64,000 nucleotides of DNA from Cesiribacter sp. SM1 (GCF_020178975.1 NZ_JAHXBU010000044.1:163590-227589); one strand, 5' to 3'. Shown: positions 8,901 through 17,365, counted from the first letter of the stretch. Numbers and translations: made by a program. Notes: generated from the letters alone by a model not told the origin.

Positions 8901-10031
8901 ATGAACCAGATGCATCTCTTCAAAGCAAGCTTAGTTTTACTTTTTGCGCTTGCAGCACTATTGGTTAGCTGCCAGGACGATTCCAGCGATAAGGACCCAC
9001 TTGTAGATATTACCCAGGCCAGGTTTCTGGACTTTGCCCTTGAGGAAGTTGCCTATACAGATATTGCAGTTACACACCCGGAGATTAAAAATGGGGCAGA
9101 AGAGGCGTGGGGCACCATCACAATCGTTGTTCCCCCCAACAGCAGCCAGCTTGTGCTCACGCCAAAGCTGACGAACTTCAATAATGCCGGGTTCACGCTT
9201 GCACCAGCCCTGGGCGTAGCACAGGATTTTTCAGATGGAGCCATTACCTACACCATCAGCTCCCTGGCGGCGCCGGATAAAAAGGTGCACTACCGGGTAA
9301 ACATCACAGAGGAGTCTGTTGCAGAACCTGCCGAAAGTGCCATAAGCGCTTTCAGGTTTGAGAAAAGCAGGAACCCCCGGTTAGCGGCCGATATTGAGGC
9401 TGCCAGAATTGTTGATCCTGTGGCCTCCATGGGTAAAATTTACATTTTCGTGCCCGAGGGTACTGACTTTTCAGGCTTAAACCCAACCATTCAGCACAAT
9501 GGAACGGGCCTGTATTACACACAGGATGCGGAAAGTGTGCCTGCTAACAGCACAAGCGCTTATCCTGCCGGAGGGCTGCCCATAGACTTTACCTATCCAA
9601 AGGTGTTCTATGCCGTGCTGAAAAATGCCAATATTACAAAAACCTATGAAGTGGTGGTGGATGTAAAGAACCCAATTCGCCTGGATAGTGAAAATGTTAC
9701 CACAGCGGCAGTGGCAAAAGGTGCTGTACGTACAGTTGAGGCAACCTACCTCACCAACCAGGGCAACCATCCTATCAGCCTGTCTTCCATTGGCTACACC
9801 AACCAGGCACCGGCGGGCCTCAATGTGATCAGGGCAAGCGTTGCAGTGCCTGCCTTTGGCATAGCACCTGGTGAGCGTGTGCTTGTAAATGCAAGCATCA
9901 GTGCCCAGACCTACCCTGCAGGCACGTATCAGACAACAGCAGTACTAAAGCCCCATTTCTTCCGCGAGCTGGATACAGCTACGCTCCTGGAGGCAGCCGA
10001 GCTAAGCATTAGTTCTGCAATTACAGACTAA
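8901..10031 (+). CDS. Large lipoprotein with tandem DUF5018-like beta-sandwich domains
   Basis: 376 residues. Signal MNQMHLFKASLVLLFALAALLVSC (lipobox Cys24). Two immunoglobulin-like repeats follow: residues ~36-140 (ITQARFLDFALEE ... VHYRVNITEE) and ~147-255 (ISAFRFEKSRNP ... KTYEVVVDVK), both with the pattern of DUF5018/Ig-like domains (F-x-x-E/A, I-x-V-x-P-x-G/S, then YxVxV). A third beta-rich region completes the protein. Such proteins sit on the outer membrane as binding or adhesion modules; the ligand is unknown. The gene is convergent with the isomerase-like gene downstream. Confidence 0.72.
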   Translation: MNQMHLFKASLVLLFALAALLVSCQDDSSDKDPLVDITQARFLDFALEEVAYTDIAVTHPEIKNGAEEAWGTITIVVPPNSSQLVLTPKLTNFNNAGFTLAPALGVAQDFSDGAITYTISSLAAPDKKVHYRVNITEESVAEPAESAISAFRFEKSRNPRLAADIEAARIVDPVASMGKIYIFVPEGTDFSGLNPTIQHNGTGLYYTQDAESVPANSTSAYPAGGLPIDFTYPKVFYAVLKNANITKTYEVVVDVKNPIRLDSENVTTAAVAKGAVRTVEATYLTNQGNHPISLSSIGYTNQAPAGLNVIRASVAVPAFGIAPGERVLVNASISAQTYPAGTYQTTAVLKPHFFRELDTATLLEAAELSISSAITD

Positions 10032-10077
10032 GGATCCGGGATAGATGTACAAGCAACAGATGCAACAGACTGCTGTG

Positions 10078-10130
10078 GGCTTTTAGCTCATGGCAGTTAT
10101 TGTATAAAGCCAGGGCACTGGCTAAAAGCC
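10078..10130. terminator. Hairpin between convergent genes
   Basis: GGCTTTTAGC (10078-10087) pairs perfectly with GCTAAAAGCC (10121-10130), and an inner stem AGCCAG/CTGGCT lies in the loop. There is no T-tail, so it may act as a structural rather than a classic terminator. Confidence 0.4.
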
Positions 10131-10217
10131 GGCGCCAGGAAGTGCACTCCCTGCTCCAGGAGCGGTACCAAGTATCTTCCAATCCCCTGTGTCGGAACAG
10201 GAATAAGTCTATTCTGT

Positions 10218-11081
10218 TCACTTCCTGTATGCTTCATCAATTTGCTTACGTAGGTACTGCTGTGCTTCAGCCCCCTGTGCAGTTATATTATTCCATCGGC
10301 ACTCTATCACAATCGGTCCCTGGTAGCCTATGCTTTTCAGAGCACTAAAATATGGCCTGAAATCTTCCCCATGTACGCCCGGGGCTGTTCTGCCTTCCTC
10401 TTCGGCTACCTCACAATAAACAAGGTAGCCTTTTGCCTGCCCGATGATGGAAGGGCTCTCATCTTCTTTCAGCATATGATAAATATCCAGGCACAGGCGA
10501 AAGTTTTCATGCTCCACGGCCTTTACTACTTCAAGCGCCTCAGCAACAGTATTGATAAAGTTAGCTTCCGTGCTGTTTAGGTTTTCAAGGGCCAGAGTAA
10601 TGTCATATTCTTTTGCCAGGGCCGCAACTTTTTTAGCCATCGCTACAAACTGAGCTTTGGCGGTGCTGCGGTCAAATCCAGCAGGAACCTGCCTGGAGCC
10701 GCCGCTTCCCCAGATGATAAATCTAGATCCGGCAGCATGGGCCCGCTGAAAAACAGTGCTCACATAGGAGAGTACAGCTTTCTCATCTGCCTGTGGCCCT
10801 ACAACCTTTAGCTTGCCCGGTATAAACAGGTTGCTGCCCAGCAGTGGGGTGCGTAATCTTTTCAGCACTTCAAGATGTTGCCGGTATTCCTGTTCAGGAA
10901 CAGCGGCCGGGGAGAATATTTTTTGAGTAGATTCAACCAGGTACCGGTATCCCTGTGCATTCAGCAGGCTGTCATTTTCATAGTCCTGCACAATACCAAT
11001 ATCAGGTATCTTTGTTTTTTCCTGGGCTGTGGAAGCGGTAGCTGCCATGCTCATCAGCAAGAGCAATAAAATATTTTTCAT
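10218..11081 (-). CDS. Exported sugar-phosphate isomerase/epimerase-like TIM barrel
   Basis: 287 residues from the ATG at 11081 (MKNILLLLLMSMAATASTAQ), a clear signal peptide; a longer reading from 11129 is unlikely. The mature protein is an xylose-isomerase-like TIM barrel (AP endonuclease 2 fold): FIIWGSGGSRQVPAGFD, ITLALENLNSTEANFINT with the metal-ligand Glu, FRLCLDIYHMLKED with D and H, then CEVAEEEGRTAPG and the final IVIECRW Glu. The full set of acidic/His ligands is present, so metal-dependent keto-sugar isomerisation or epimerisation is likely. Last gene of a minus-strand operon with the DUF6807 protein and a lipoprotein. Confidence 0.82.
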   Translation of the reverse strand: MKNILLLLLMSMAATASTAQEKTKIPDIGIVQDYENDSLLNAQGYRYLVESTQKIFSPAAVPEQEYRQHLEVLKRLRTPLLGSNLFIPGKLKVVGPQADEKAVLSYVSTVFQRAHAAGSRFIIWGSGGSRQVPAGFDRSTAKAQFVAMAKKVAALAKEYDITLALENLNSTEANFINTVAEALEVVKAVEHENFRLCLDIYHMLKEDESPSIIGQAKGYLVYCEVAEEEGRTAPGVHGEDFRPYFSALKSIGYQGPIVIECRWNNITAQGAEAQQYLRKQIDEAYRK

Positions 11082-11192
11082 GATATGATGTTTCATGCCT
11101 GGATGCACAGATGGTAACACAGCTGGCAAAGTTGTTCCACCGCTTTAGGATAGGGGACCTCCGAAATTTTCTGAAAGGCCATTTTTGCTGGA

Positions 11193-12131
11193 TCAGGGTT
11201 CTCTGGCAAAAGCTGCATATATTCTTTCTATTTCCTCCCGGCTTATGCCTCCACTATAAACGATAAGCTTATTTTTAAAGCTAAGCGGTTTTTCCAGCAG
11301 CATGGGCACTCTTCCGGGAAAAGCCACATTCTGCATGCTGTCTTTTTTCCGTAATATCCATCCCTGGAAGTTTTCCAGATCCCGGGGCTCGCATACTATC
11401 ACAACACCGGCAGGCTCTTTTGCCTCCGGATTGAAACTGCCTTTAACATCCACCCAGCCACCAGCCTGTACAGCTGTGTTCGCAGGCGTCAGGGCTCCGG
11501 TTTTAGAAGTGAAACGAAGGTCATCCGGGGTTTTCAGGCGCACGGAAAATCCTCCATAACCTTTTTCATCTTCTGAGCCGCCAATGCTAAGCTGCTCCTG
11601 TAGTGGTACCATCACCACTTCAAAATCAAGCTCATAGTAGGCTGCCGCTGGTTTCCTGTAGGTTATTTTTACCTGCTCCTGTAAGAGGGTGTCCGGTTCA
11701 GGATCTTCATCTATGCTTGTGGTGCTTACCCAGTAGACGGTAGCCTCCAGCAGGGCAGTCTCTTTTTCTACCACTGTCAGGGGCTTTTCCACCTCCCAGC
11801 TGATGCCCTCGCAGAACCAGGGGTCGCCCACTCTTTTCTCCCCGACATACAGCTGGTGCCACGTCCAGAAGACTCCCCTGTGGTGGGGGTGATCAGCAGG
11901 AAAATCTTCTGTAAGGCTGTCGCCGGCCAGGCTATACAAAGGATGTACATAATTGGCCCGGGGGTATTGCCCCTGGAGGCTTTTGGTCATTTTCTGATAA
12001 GAAAAAACCGGGCGGTCCTGATCAAACAAAGTAAGGGCACCATCAGCCTCCACGAATTTCAAATGCTGCGCCAGTCCCGCTGCTGGCAGCAAAAGCACAG
12101 AAAGTAAAAAGAGTGATAATGCTTTATTCAT
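11193..12131 (-). CDS. Secreted DUF6807 (PmoA-like) protein
   Basis: 312 residues with signal peptide MNKALSLFLLSVLLLPAAGLAQ. The hallmark of the family is DHPHHRGVFWTWHQL near residue 80, His-rich and flanked by aromatic residues. Later segments GYGGFSVRLKTPDDLRF and GWVDVKGSFN are also typical. DUF6807 proteins occur in Bacteroidota carbohydrate and oxidoreductase loci; the label PmoA is historical and no methane oxygenation is implied. It lies 111 bases upstream of the exported isomerase-like gene on the same strand, which supports a shared periplasmic sugar-related role. Confidence 0.82.
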   Translation of the reverse strand: MNKALSLFLLSVLLLPAAGLAQHLKFVEADGALTLFDQDRPVFSYQKMTKSLQGQYPRANYVHPLYSLAGDSLTEDFPADHPHHRGVFWTWHQLYVGEKRVGDPWFCEGISWEVEKPLTVVEKETALLEATVYWVSTTSIDEDPEPDTLLQEQVKITYRKPAAAYYELDFEVVMVPLQEQLSIGGSEDEKGYGGFSVRLKTPDDLRFTSKTGALTPANTAVQAGGWVDVKGSFNPEAKEPAGVVIVCEPRDLENFQGWILRKKDSMQNVAFPGRVPMLLEKPLSFKNKLIVYSGGISREEIERIYAAFAREP

Positions 12132-12163
12132 CGTGGTATGGTTTGTAGCTATAGCAGCCAGCG

Positions 12164-12958
12164 TTAATGAAAATCGATGTTTTCTCCGGCAGAGGTATAC
12201 ACACGCAGTAAGCCGGCACCGGATTTAACATAGATGCCCTGCACATAGGTAAAGGGGTAGAGCTCGTAAAGTTCGTGCTCTATGCCGGTAAACTGTGGCG
12301 ATTCCAGGTACAGGTGATAGACTCCCTCGTGTGTAACACCATTGATCGTCAGGCTGGGGAGGTACTCCTGAACAATGCGGTTGGCAAATTTGTGGGCACC
12401 GGAGGCAACAATAGTTCTTTCGGGATGCAGGCTGAAGATAAAGGTTCTGACAGGGGTATAACTACTGTAGCTCTGGTTTTGCACCTTTATTGTTTCCGGA
12501 AAGCTGTTGCTGTATCCAAGAGAAAACTTCAGTACGTCGTCCACATCTTCCACCCTGTTAAAAGAATTGTTATCTACCGGATCAACATTCTTTGAGTGTA
12601 CTACCTCCACATTAAGCTCAAAATCCTTGCTGTCGATGTAGGTTTTAAAATACTCTGTTTCTATCGTATAATACTCGCTGCACTCATACTTCAGCAGTTT
12701 GCCCCTGAGCTCTTTATCACCCGTTAGTTTACCCTGGACCAGCTCATCATCAGGTCCGTTGTACACCTCGTATTGAACAGGGGAGCTAACTCCGTTGTAG
12801 GTAAGCTGGTGGCCTGAAACTATGGGGGGAATAAATTCCTGCAGCTCTCCCTTAAGCGGCAGCTGGCCCATGTCCATATCCTCGCAATCGCCACAGCCCC
12901 ATAAAGCTAGCAGGGGCATAAGGCAGAGCGCGTATGGTAGCAATGTTTTGGTTATCAT
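12164..12958 (-). CDS. Hypothetical lipoprotein (operon leader)
   Basis: 264 residues from the ATG at 12958 (MITKTLLPYALCLMPLLALWGC), giving a normal lipoprotein signal; a 17-residue longer reading begins at 13009. The mature sequence starts GDCEDMDMG and is beta-rich, with segments VRTFIFSLHPERTIVA and YLPSLTINGVTHEGVYHLYLE that look like an Ig-like fold. The family is not recognised. The DUF6807 gene begins 32 bases downstream, so they are probably cotranscribed. Confidence 0.7.
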   Translation of the reverse strand: MITKTLLPYALCLMPLLALWGCGDCEDMDMGQLPLKGELQEFIPPIVSGHQLTYNGVSSPVQYEVYNGPDDELVQGKLTGDKELRGKLLKYECSEYYTIETEYFKTYIDSKDFELNVEVVHSKNVDPVDNNSFNRVEDVDDVLKFSLGYSNSFPETIKVQNQSYSSYTPVRTFIFSLHPERTIVASGAHKFANRIVQEYLPSLTINGVTHEGVYHLYLESPQFTGIEHELYELYPFTYVQGIYVKSGAGLLRVYTSAGENIDFH

Positions 12959-13092
12959 AGAGGATAAAGGATAAAGAGAGAGGTGCTTTGTTTGCACACA
13001 CCTGATCAATATAGCATAATCTGTTCTTAGTTTATTACAAGCGAGCTATAAACTTATCCGGGAAGGAATGCAATTTACTCAATCGCCCCGCG

Positions 13093-13110
13093 CTTGCAAA
13101 CAAGCGCCAG
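13093..13110. repeat. REP-like palindrome, copy A
   Basis: Stem GCGCTTG-caaa-CAAGCGC followed by CAGCGGAGC. An 18-base stretch here shares 15 positions with 13914-13931; the two copies bracket the membrane protein and the LytTR remnant. Confidence 0.45.
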
Positions 13111-13138
13111 CGGAGCACAGAAACAGCAGAAAACCTAT

Positions 13139-13606
13139 CTAAATATTTTTCTTCAGTATATCCAGCAGGCGATTTCGATGTGTTATCAGCAGCAATATTT
13201 CCTTGTAGCATAAATAGGGGGCAACAATGCAAAATAGCAGAAGGGTACTCATAAAATAAGGTTCATGAAAAGGAGCACCCTTCGCCAAAATCCCATACCT
13301 GACCATTGCTGTTATGAACACCAGAAGGCCAATGCCAGAGGAAAAGGTGAGCATCGGGTAAAATCTAGCACTGTGCTTGGATAAAAGTCTTATACCCTGA
13401 ACCAGATGATGGAGCAGGAAAAACTGAAACATCATATACACCACAACTGCACCAATAAGCACCTTTCTATCCTGCAGATCCACATCAAAAATAGTGTTGA
13501 AAAGTGTATAGGAGATGTACCCATAATAGCCCAGACGAATGATTGCTTCTGCGAATCTGGAATAATGAAACTGGCTTGGGAGTAAGGAAGCAGGGGAGGG
13601 TAGCAT
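13139..13606 (-). CDS. Small integral membrane protein (about four helices)
   Basis: 155 residues with hydrophobic segments at about 23-40, 48-70, 82-104 and 115-137, and basic ends (HRNRLLDILKKNI). The family is not recognised. It is divergent from the LytTR remnant; membrane proteins next to LytTR regulators are common in Bacteroidota, so it may be what is left of a regulator/membrane-protein pair. Confidence 0.55.
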   Translation of the reverse strand: MLPSPASLLPSQFHYSRFAEAIIRLGYYGYISYTLFNTIFDVDLQDRKVLIGAVVVYMMFQFFLLHHLVQGIRLLSKHSARFYPMLTFSSGIGLLVFITAMVRYGILAKGAPFHEPYFMSTLLLFCIVAPYLCYKEILLLITHRNRLLDILKKNI

Positions 13607-13646
13607 GCAGGCAGGGCTTTAGATCTTTTATGTAAGATGAGTTTAA

Positions 13647-13898
13647 ATGTTTTTTTTGACAAAGCTACAGCACTTATGTGATGCATCCCAGGAAAAGATC
13701 ATGGCGCTGATGAGCTTTGCCAAACTGGAGGAACTGCTCCCGCCTAACAGATTTGCGCGCGTCCATAAATCCTACCTGGTAGCCCTGAACAAAATCGATC
13801 ACATCGAACGCCACCGCATCAAAATCGCCAATAAGTTGATTCCTGTTAGTAATACTTATAAGGAGAGCTTTTCAAGGTTGTTGAAGGGGTTGTTGTAG
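13647..13898 (+). pseudogene. LytTR DNA-binding domain remnant
   Basis: 83 codons. After ~15 non-homologous residues, the sequence follows the C-terminal two-thirds of a LytTR domain: IMALMSFAKLEELLPPNRF, ARVHKSYLVALNKIDHIE, then LIPVSNTYKESFSRLL. The first strands of the domain and any receiver domain are absent. LytTR regulators normally carry an N-terminal REC or membrane part and total 230-270 residues, so this is a 5'-truncated copy. The sequence upstream on this strand is occupied by the divergent membrane protein gene. Confidence 0.65.
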
Positions 13899-13910
13899 AG
13901 GGCGGGAAAT

Positions 13911-13931
13911 ACGTTTGCAAACGTGCGCCAG
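13911..13931. repeat. REP-like palindrome, copy B
   Basis: ACGTTTGCAAACGT (13911-13924) is a perfect 14-bp palindrome followed by GCGCCAG. Related to the copy at 13093-13110. Confidence 0.45.
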
Positions 13932-14027
13932 TAGGAGCTACAAAGATATTCCATCAATATTGTGTGATGAGAAAAAGTTTATATATTGTTTAAACAATAA
14001 ACACAACAATCATTCCTCTCATCATCT

Positions 14028-15110
14028 ATGGAACTACAATCCCAACTTCAGCAGCTTTCAGAGCGTGTAGCCACACTCAAAGCTCAAATAAAAACCGAAG
14101 AAGCAACCAAAACCGCTTTTGTATTACCTTTTATAAATCTACTGGGATATGACATTTTCAATCCTACAGAGGTTGTCCCAGAATTTATAGCGGATTTGGG
14201 AATAAAGAAGGGAGAGAAAGTGGATTATGCGATTTTTCAGAATGGAGATCCTATTCTGATCATCGAGTGCAAGCATTGGAACTGTGCTTTGGATGTACAT
14301 AATTCTCAACTCTTTCGCTACTTCCATGTAACGAAGACACGTTTTGCACTCTTAACCAATGGTGTTGAATTTCGCTTTTACACCGATCTGGAACAACCCA
14401 ATAAAATGGATGAAAAACCTTTCTTGGAGTTCGATATCACCCAGCTTAAGGATTCTACCATTGCTGAAATAGCTAAATTCCATAAATCAAACTTCAATAT
14501 CGATAAGATACTTTCAACTGCCAGTAGCCTCAAGTACATTAAAGAAATAAAAAAATTGATCGTTGCTGAACTGCAGGAGCCCAGCAATGACTTTACCCGT
14601 TATTTCGCCTCACAGGTGTTTGGCGGCAGGTTTACCGAAAAGGTAATGCTTGAGTTTAAAGACTTGGTACAAAAAAGCTTTGCCCAGCTGGTAAGTGAGC
14701 GTGTAAGTGATCGCCTGACCTCCGCGCTGAACAGTGAATCTGGCAAGGATGTTAAAGTAGTAGAAAAAGTTGAAGCAGCCGCAGAAGTGCCACTGGAAGA
14801 AGTGGTAAATCCAAATATCAAAACCACGGATGAGGAATTAGAAGCCTACCAGATTGTACGTGCCATTGCCAGAAGAAAGATACCCGTAGCCAGAGTTCAT
14901 CACCGCGACACCCAATCCTATTTTGGTGTGCTGCTCGATGACAACAATCGCAAACCAATCGTGCGCCTACACCTGAACGGCGGCAAGAAATACATCAGCC
15001 TCTTCGGCAAAGACAAAACCGAGATTAAAGAACCACTTGCTGTACTTGAAGATATCTACAACTACGAGCAGCAGATTCTGGATATTTTGGATCACTATGA
15101 GAATGGGTGA
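14028..15110 (+). CDS. Solitary HsdR N-terminal-like nuclease-domain protein
   Basis: 360 residues. Residues ~25-120 match the type I restriction enzyme R-subunit N-terminal (HSDR_N_2) domain with a PD-(D/E)xK arrangement: LPFINLLGYDIFNPTEVVPEF, KVDYAIFQNGDPILIIECKHW, then LLTNGVEFRFYTDL. The D and E-x-K residues are all present, so nuclease activity is possible. No helicase motor, HsdM or HsdS is in the window. The C-terminal part (EAYQIVRAIARRKIPVARVHHRDTQSYF ... LDDNNRKPIVRLHLN) resembles a conserved tail found in such stand-alone proteins. The gene is more AT-rich than its neighbours, suggesting transfer. Its 3' segment is duplicated as a remnant at 16070-16155. Confidence 0.8.
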   Translation: MELQSQLQQLSERVATLKAQIKTEEATKTAFVLPFINLLGYDIFNPTEVVPEFIADLGIKKGEKVDYAIFQNGDPILIIECKHWNCALDVHNSQLFRYFHVTKTRFALLTNGVEFRFYTDLEQPNKMDEKPFLEFDITQLKDSTIAEIAKFHKSNFNIDKILSTASSLKYIKEIKKLIVAELQEPSNDFTRYFASQVFGGRFTEKVMLEFKDLVQKSFAQLVSERVSDRLTSALNSESGKDVKVVEKVEAAAEVPLEEVVNPNIKTTDEELEAYQIVRAIARRKIPVARVHHRDTQSYFGVLLDDNNRKPIVRLHLNGGKKYISLFGKDKTEIKEPLAVLEDIYNYEQQILDILDHYENG

Positions 15111-15143
15111 TAATTTCTGTGATTGATTGATGGCTTTGTATAT

Positions 15144-15176
15144 GCGCTTAAGATGATTAATCTTAAGCGCTTTTTT
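15144..15176 (+). terminator. Strong intrinsic terminator
   Basis: GCGCTTAAGAT (15144-15154) and ATCTTAAGCGC (15160-15170), perfect 11-bp stem, 5-nt loop, then six T. Confidence 0.93.
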
Positions 15177-15391
15177 ATTGAACTTGTCAGATGATTTTGT
15201 GCAAGTCAATATTTGGTTAAAGGCTGGTGCAAGAAGGGCATCAACAAGGCAGAAACTGATGCTTGCGCCAGGGGGCAGGAAAGGAAAAACAGGTAAAGGA
15301 AGGATTATTAACTTTCAGGGTGTAAGCTTAGCAAGTTAGTTGGCTGGAATCCTTTACTAACAAGACATATATTTGTGGTATGAGTTATGTA

Positions 15392-16033
15392 ATGAAGAAA
15401 ATTATATTATTCTTTCCAATGCTGTTGCTTTGCATTGCTGCCAATTCACAGGTTTTTGCTGATTATTTTGAGGGATGTTATTATGATACGAAAGGGCAAA
15501 AACATAAAGGGCTTATCAGGTATGATTTTGATTATAAAAGGCAAATCAAGTTTAAAGTTCGTGAATACGAAAAGGTAAAAACTCTAAGCGTTGATAAGAT
15601 CATTGGATTTGTAATTGAAACAGACTCTTTTTTTGTATTAAAGAAATTCTATCATGAAGATACCAAAGGGAGAGAGCATTATGAAGAAGCACATTTTGTA
15701 GAGATGATAGAACCCGGTCCATTAACGCTTGTGATTCATTATACCACGTATGGATATGGAAATTCTGTTTTTGTGGGACCTCCGAATATTCCACACCTAA
15801 CTATTCGCTTTTTTCCGGAGGAAGAGCTGGAATTATGGGAAAATTTTATATTGGTAGACGCTACCGGAAGAACAACATTAGTTAAGAAAGATCCTAAAAA
15901 ATTTAAATCATCGATGGTAGCATACTTTAAAGCATATCCGGATATTGTAGATAAGATTGAAAAAGAGGAGTATAAATGGGAAAATATGCCTGAACTGGTC
16001 AGAGAGCTTAACATAAAGCTGCTCAGTAATTGA
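15392..16033 (+). CDS. Exported hypothetical protein
   Basis: 213 residues from ATG 15392 (MKKIILFFPMLLLCIAANSQ); an ATG at 15380 adds four residues. A standard signal peptide is followed by a beta-rich domain with FEGCYYDTKGQKHKGLIRYD, RQIKFKVREYEKVKTLSVDKIIGFVIE and VVAYF-like helices at the end. The pattern 'KG-x-I ... I-x-F ... d-I-x-G-F' is common to uncharacterised periplasmic proteins of Cytophagales. AT-rich like the preceding nuclease-like gene. Function unknown. Confidence 0.7.
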   Translation: MKKIILFFPMLLLCIAANSQVFADYFEGCYYDTKGQKHKGLIRYDFDYKRQIKFKVREYEKVKTLSVDKIIGFVIETDSFFVLKKFYHEDTKGREHYEEAHFVEMIEPGPLTLVIHYTTYGYGNSVFVGPPNIPHLTIRFFPEEELELWENFILVDATGRTTLVKKDPKKFKSSMVAYFKAYPDIVDKIEKEEYKWENMPELVRELNIKLLSN

Positions 16034-16069
16034 AACTGCAGACCCCTCTAATTTACTATCAAAACCATA

Positions 16070-16155
16070 GATAAGGATAAAGAAGCATACCAGATTGTTC
16101 GTGCGATTGCAAGAAGAAGAATTCCTGTAGCCAGGGTTTATTACCGCGACACCCC
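16070..16155 (+). pseudogene. Fragment of the HsdR-N-like gene (3' part)
   Basis: Bases ~16070-16152 repeat the stretch at ~14830-14922 with scattered changes and still read EAYQIVRAIARRRIPVARV. Homology stops abruptly at the CCCCCGCTGG end of the repeat element starting at 16152, so the repeat boundary is also the breakpoint of the duplicated gene. Confidence 0.75.
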
Positions 16156-16435
16156 CGCTGGCGCAGCTTGCAGCTGGTGCCTCACATTGCAGATCACTTA
16201 TGCCTGATAGTTTACCGGAGAACCAGGTGGTGCAAATTCTTTGGGGTTCTGCTCATTTAGATGCCAGATTGCTTCGCTACGCTCGCTAATGGGGCAGCAG
16301 AAATGAGAAACCTATGGACACATGCAGAGACCTCCTAGGTAATCTGCCGGTCCCGTAGCCTCGTTATATTATAACGAGGCTACGGGACTCACAATCTACA
16401 GAGGCCGGCAGTTGTAGCAGGCTTTGGTTATTAAA
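16152..16435. repeat. REP-like dispersed repeat, copy 1 (nearly full length)
   Basis: Begins with the hairpin-forming CCGCTGGCGC-AGCTTGCAGCTGG region (one base shorter than other copies), continues through TTTACCGGAGAACCAGG, the core GCCAGATTGCTTCGCTACGC, GGGGCAGCAGAAA, and ends with a perfect 19-bp hairpin (stems 16350-16368 and 16370-16388, one-base loop) enclosed by CTGCCGG/CCGGCAG. The closest relative is 22523-22800. Confidence 0.85.
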
Positions 16436-16464
16436 AAAAGCAGGCCCTTAACAAGCCTGCTTTT
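16433..16464. terminator. Bidirectional terminator between repeat and icmF fragment
   Basis: AAGCAGGC (16438-16445) and GCCTGCTT (16455-16462) with A- and T-runs on either side. At the matching place downstream of intact icmF the 260-bp element 22812-23071 is found instead. Confidence 0.7.
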
Positions 16465-16732
16465 CTATGTTCCGGTTCGTGAATCTCCCATCTCAGGTCT
16501 CACGTCTCACATCTGATCAAACTACATATTCCGCCTGTACTGCCCGCCCACTTCAAACAGCGCATTGGTGATCTGCCCCAGGGAGCAGTACTTGCTGGCT
16601 TCCATGATGCCTTCGAAAACATTTTTGTTCTGGATGGCGCGGAGCTGCAACTGACGGAGCTGTGCTTTGGCTTCGTCTTTATTACGCTGCTGCAGGCTTT
16701 GCATGGTTTCAATCTGGACCTTTTTCTCCTCC
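16465..16732 (-). pseudogene. Duplicated 3' end of icmF with its downstream flank
   Basis: About 268 bases nearly identical to 23077-23342. On the minus strand it still encodes the last ~70 residues of IcmF, including [14 protein letters not shown] and the same stop, and about 57 bases of downstream sequence. Homology ends abruptly at ~16732. The rest of the 1133-residue gene is absent here, so it is a dead fragment. Confidence 0.9.
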
Positions 16733-16789
16733 TATGGGGCTCAGCTTATGTAGTTTGGTTTACAATAAGGCTGCCAAAGCGTAAGAGAA

Positions 16790-17080
16790 TCACCACTTTG
16801 GCCTTCTACGGGTATGGTGAACCACATATACTGTGATGATGTGATCTGTTTCCCGAATATCATAAATGATCAGGTAGGGGAATGGAGGCAGTGGCATGGC
16901 ACGTAACCCTTTGCGTCTCTCCTGATACAGATATGGATTCTTAGCCAATCGGATCAGAGCTCTATCTATCCTATGTAGAAAACGCTTACCCAGTCCCGGC
17001 TGTTGCTGCTCATACCATTTGACAGCATCTGCCAGTTCCTGTTCTGCAGCAGAAGTAAATGCGATTTGAAAATCAGCCAC
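16790..17080 (-). CDS. ParE/RelE-family toxin
   Basis: 96 residues with the ParE pattern: IAFTSAAEQELADAVKWYEQQQPGLGKRFL at the N-terminus, then RIDRALIRLAKNPYLYQERRKGLRAMPLPPFPYLIIYDI and the final strand IITVYVVHHTRRRP. ParE toxins inhibit gyrase and RelE relatives cleave mRNA on the ribosome; the 'WYEQQ ... F' start favours the ParE side. It begins one base after the stop of the antitoxin gene, as in a normal TA operon. Confidence 0.88.
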   Translation of the reverse strand: MADFQIAFTSAAEQELADAVKWYEQQQPGLGKRFLHRIDRALIRLAKNPYLYQERRKGLRAMPLPPFPYLIIYDIRETDHIITVYVVHHTRRRPKW

Positions 17081-17081
17081 T

Positions 17082-17303
17082 TTATTGCAAACGCTGTTTT
17101 ACCTCCTGCCAGCTGCTCACACTCATAGAGCCGTTGTTGACCTGCTCTCGGCGCTCTTCGGCTAGCTGAATAGCTTTTTCCAAATCTTCATCTGCTTCGA
17201 GCTGATCTGCTTCCATGACAGCCTGAAGAATGGTAAGCATCCGCTCATCTGCCTGGTCAATGTATTGATGTAGTGCTTCTTTTATTTTGTCCTGTGAATT
17301 CAT
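17082..17303 (-). CDS. Antitoxin of the ParE/RelE-like pair
   Basis: 73 residues. N-terminal helical region QDKIKEALHQYIDQADERMLTILQAVMEAD followed by a charged helix EDLEKAIQLAEERREQVNNG and the tail MSVSSWQEVKQRL. This last motif is typical of short Bacteroidota antitoxins partnered with ParE/RelE toxins: the C-terminus wraps the toxin. No obvious DNA-binding domain is seen. Immediately upstream of the toxin. Confidence 0.82.
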   Translation of the reverse strand: MNSQDKIKEALHQYIDQADERMLTILQAVMEADQLEADEDLEKAIQLAEERREQVNNGSMSVSSWQEVKQRLQ

Positions 17304-17365
17304 AAGAGAAATATACGAAGTAACTCATTCATTAGCCAAGGGATTCCAAATTCACACTGGAGATT

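Noticed and set aside
11193..12131. Methane monooxygenase subunit annotation (PmoA)
   Set aside because: The family name is historical; the sequence has a signal peptide and the DHPHHRG motif of DUF6807 and no membrane helices of particulate methane monooxygenase.
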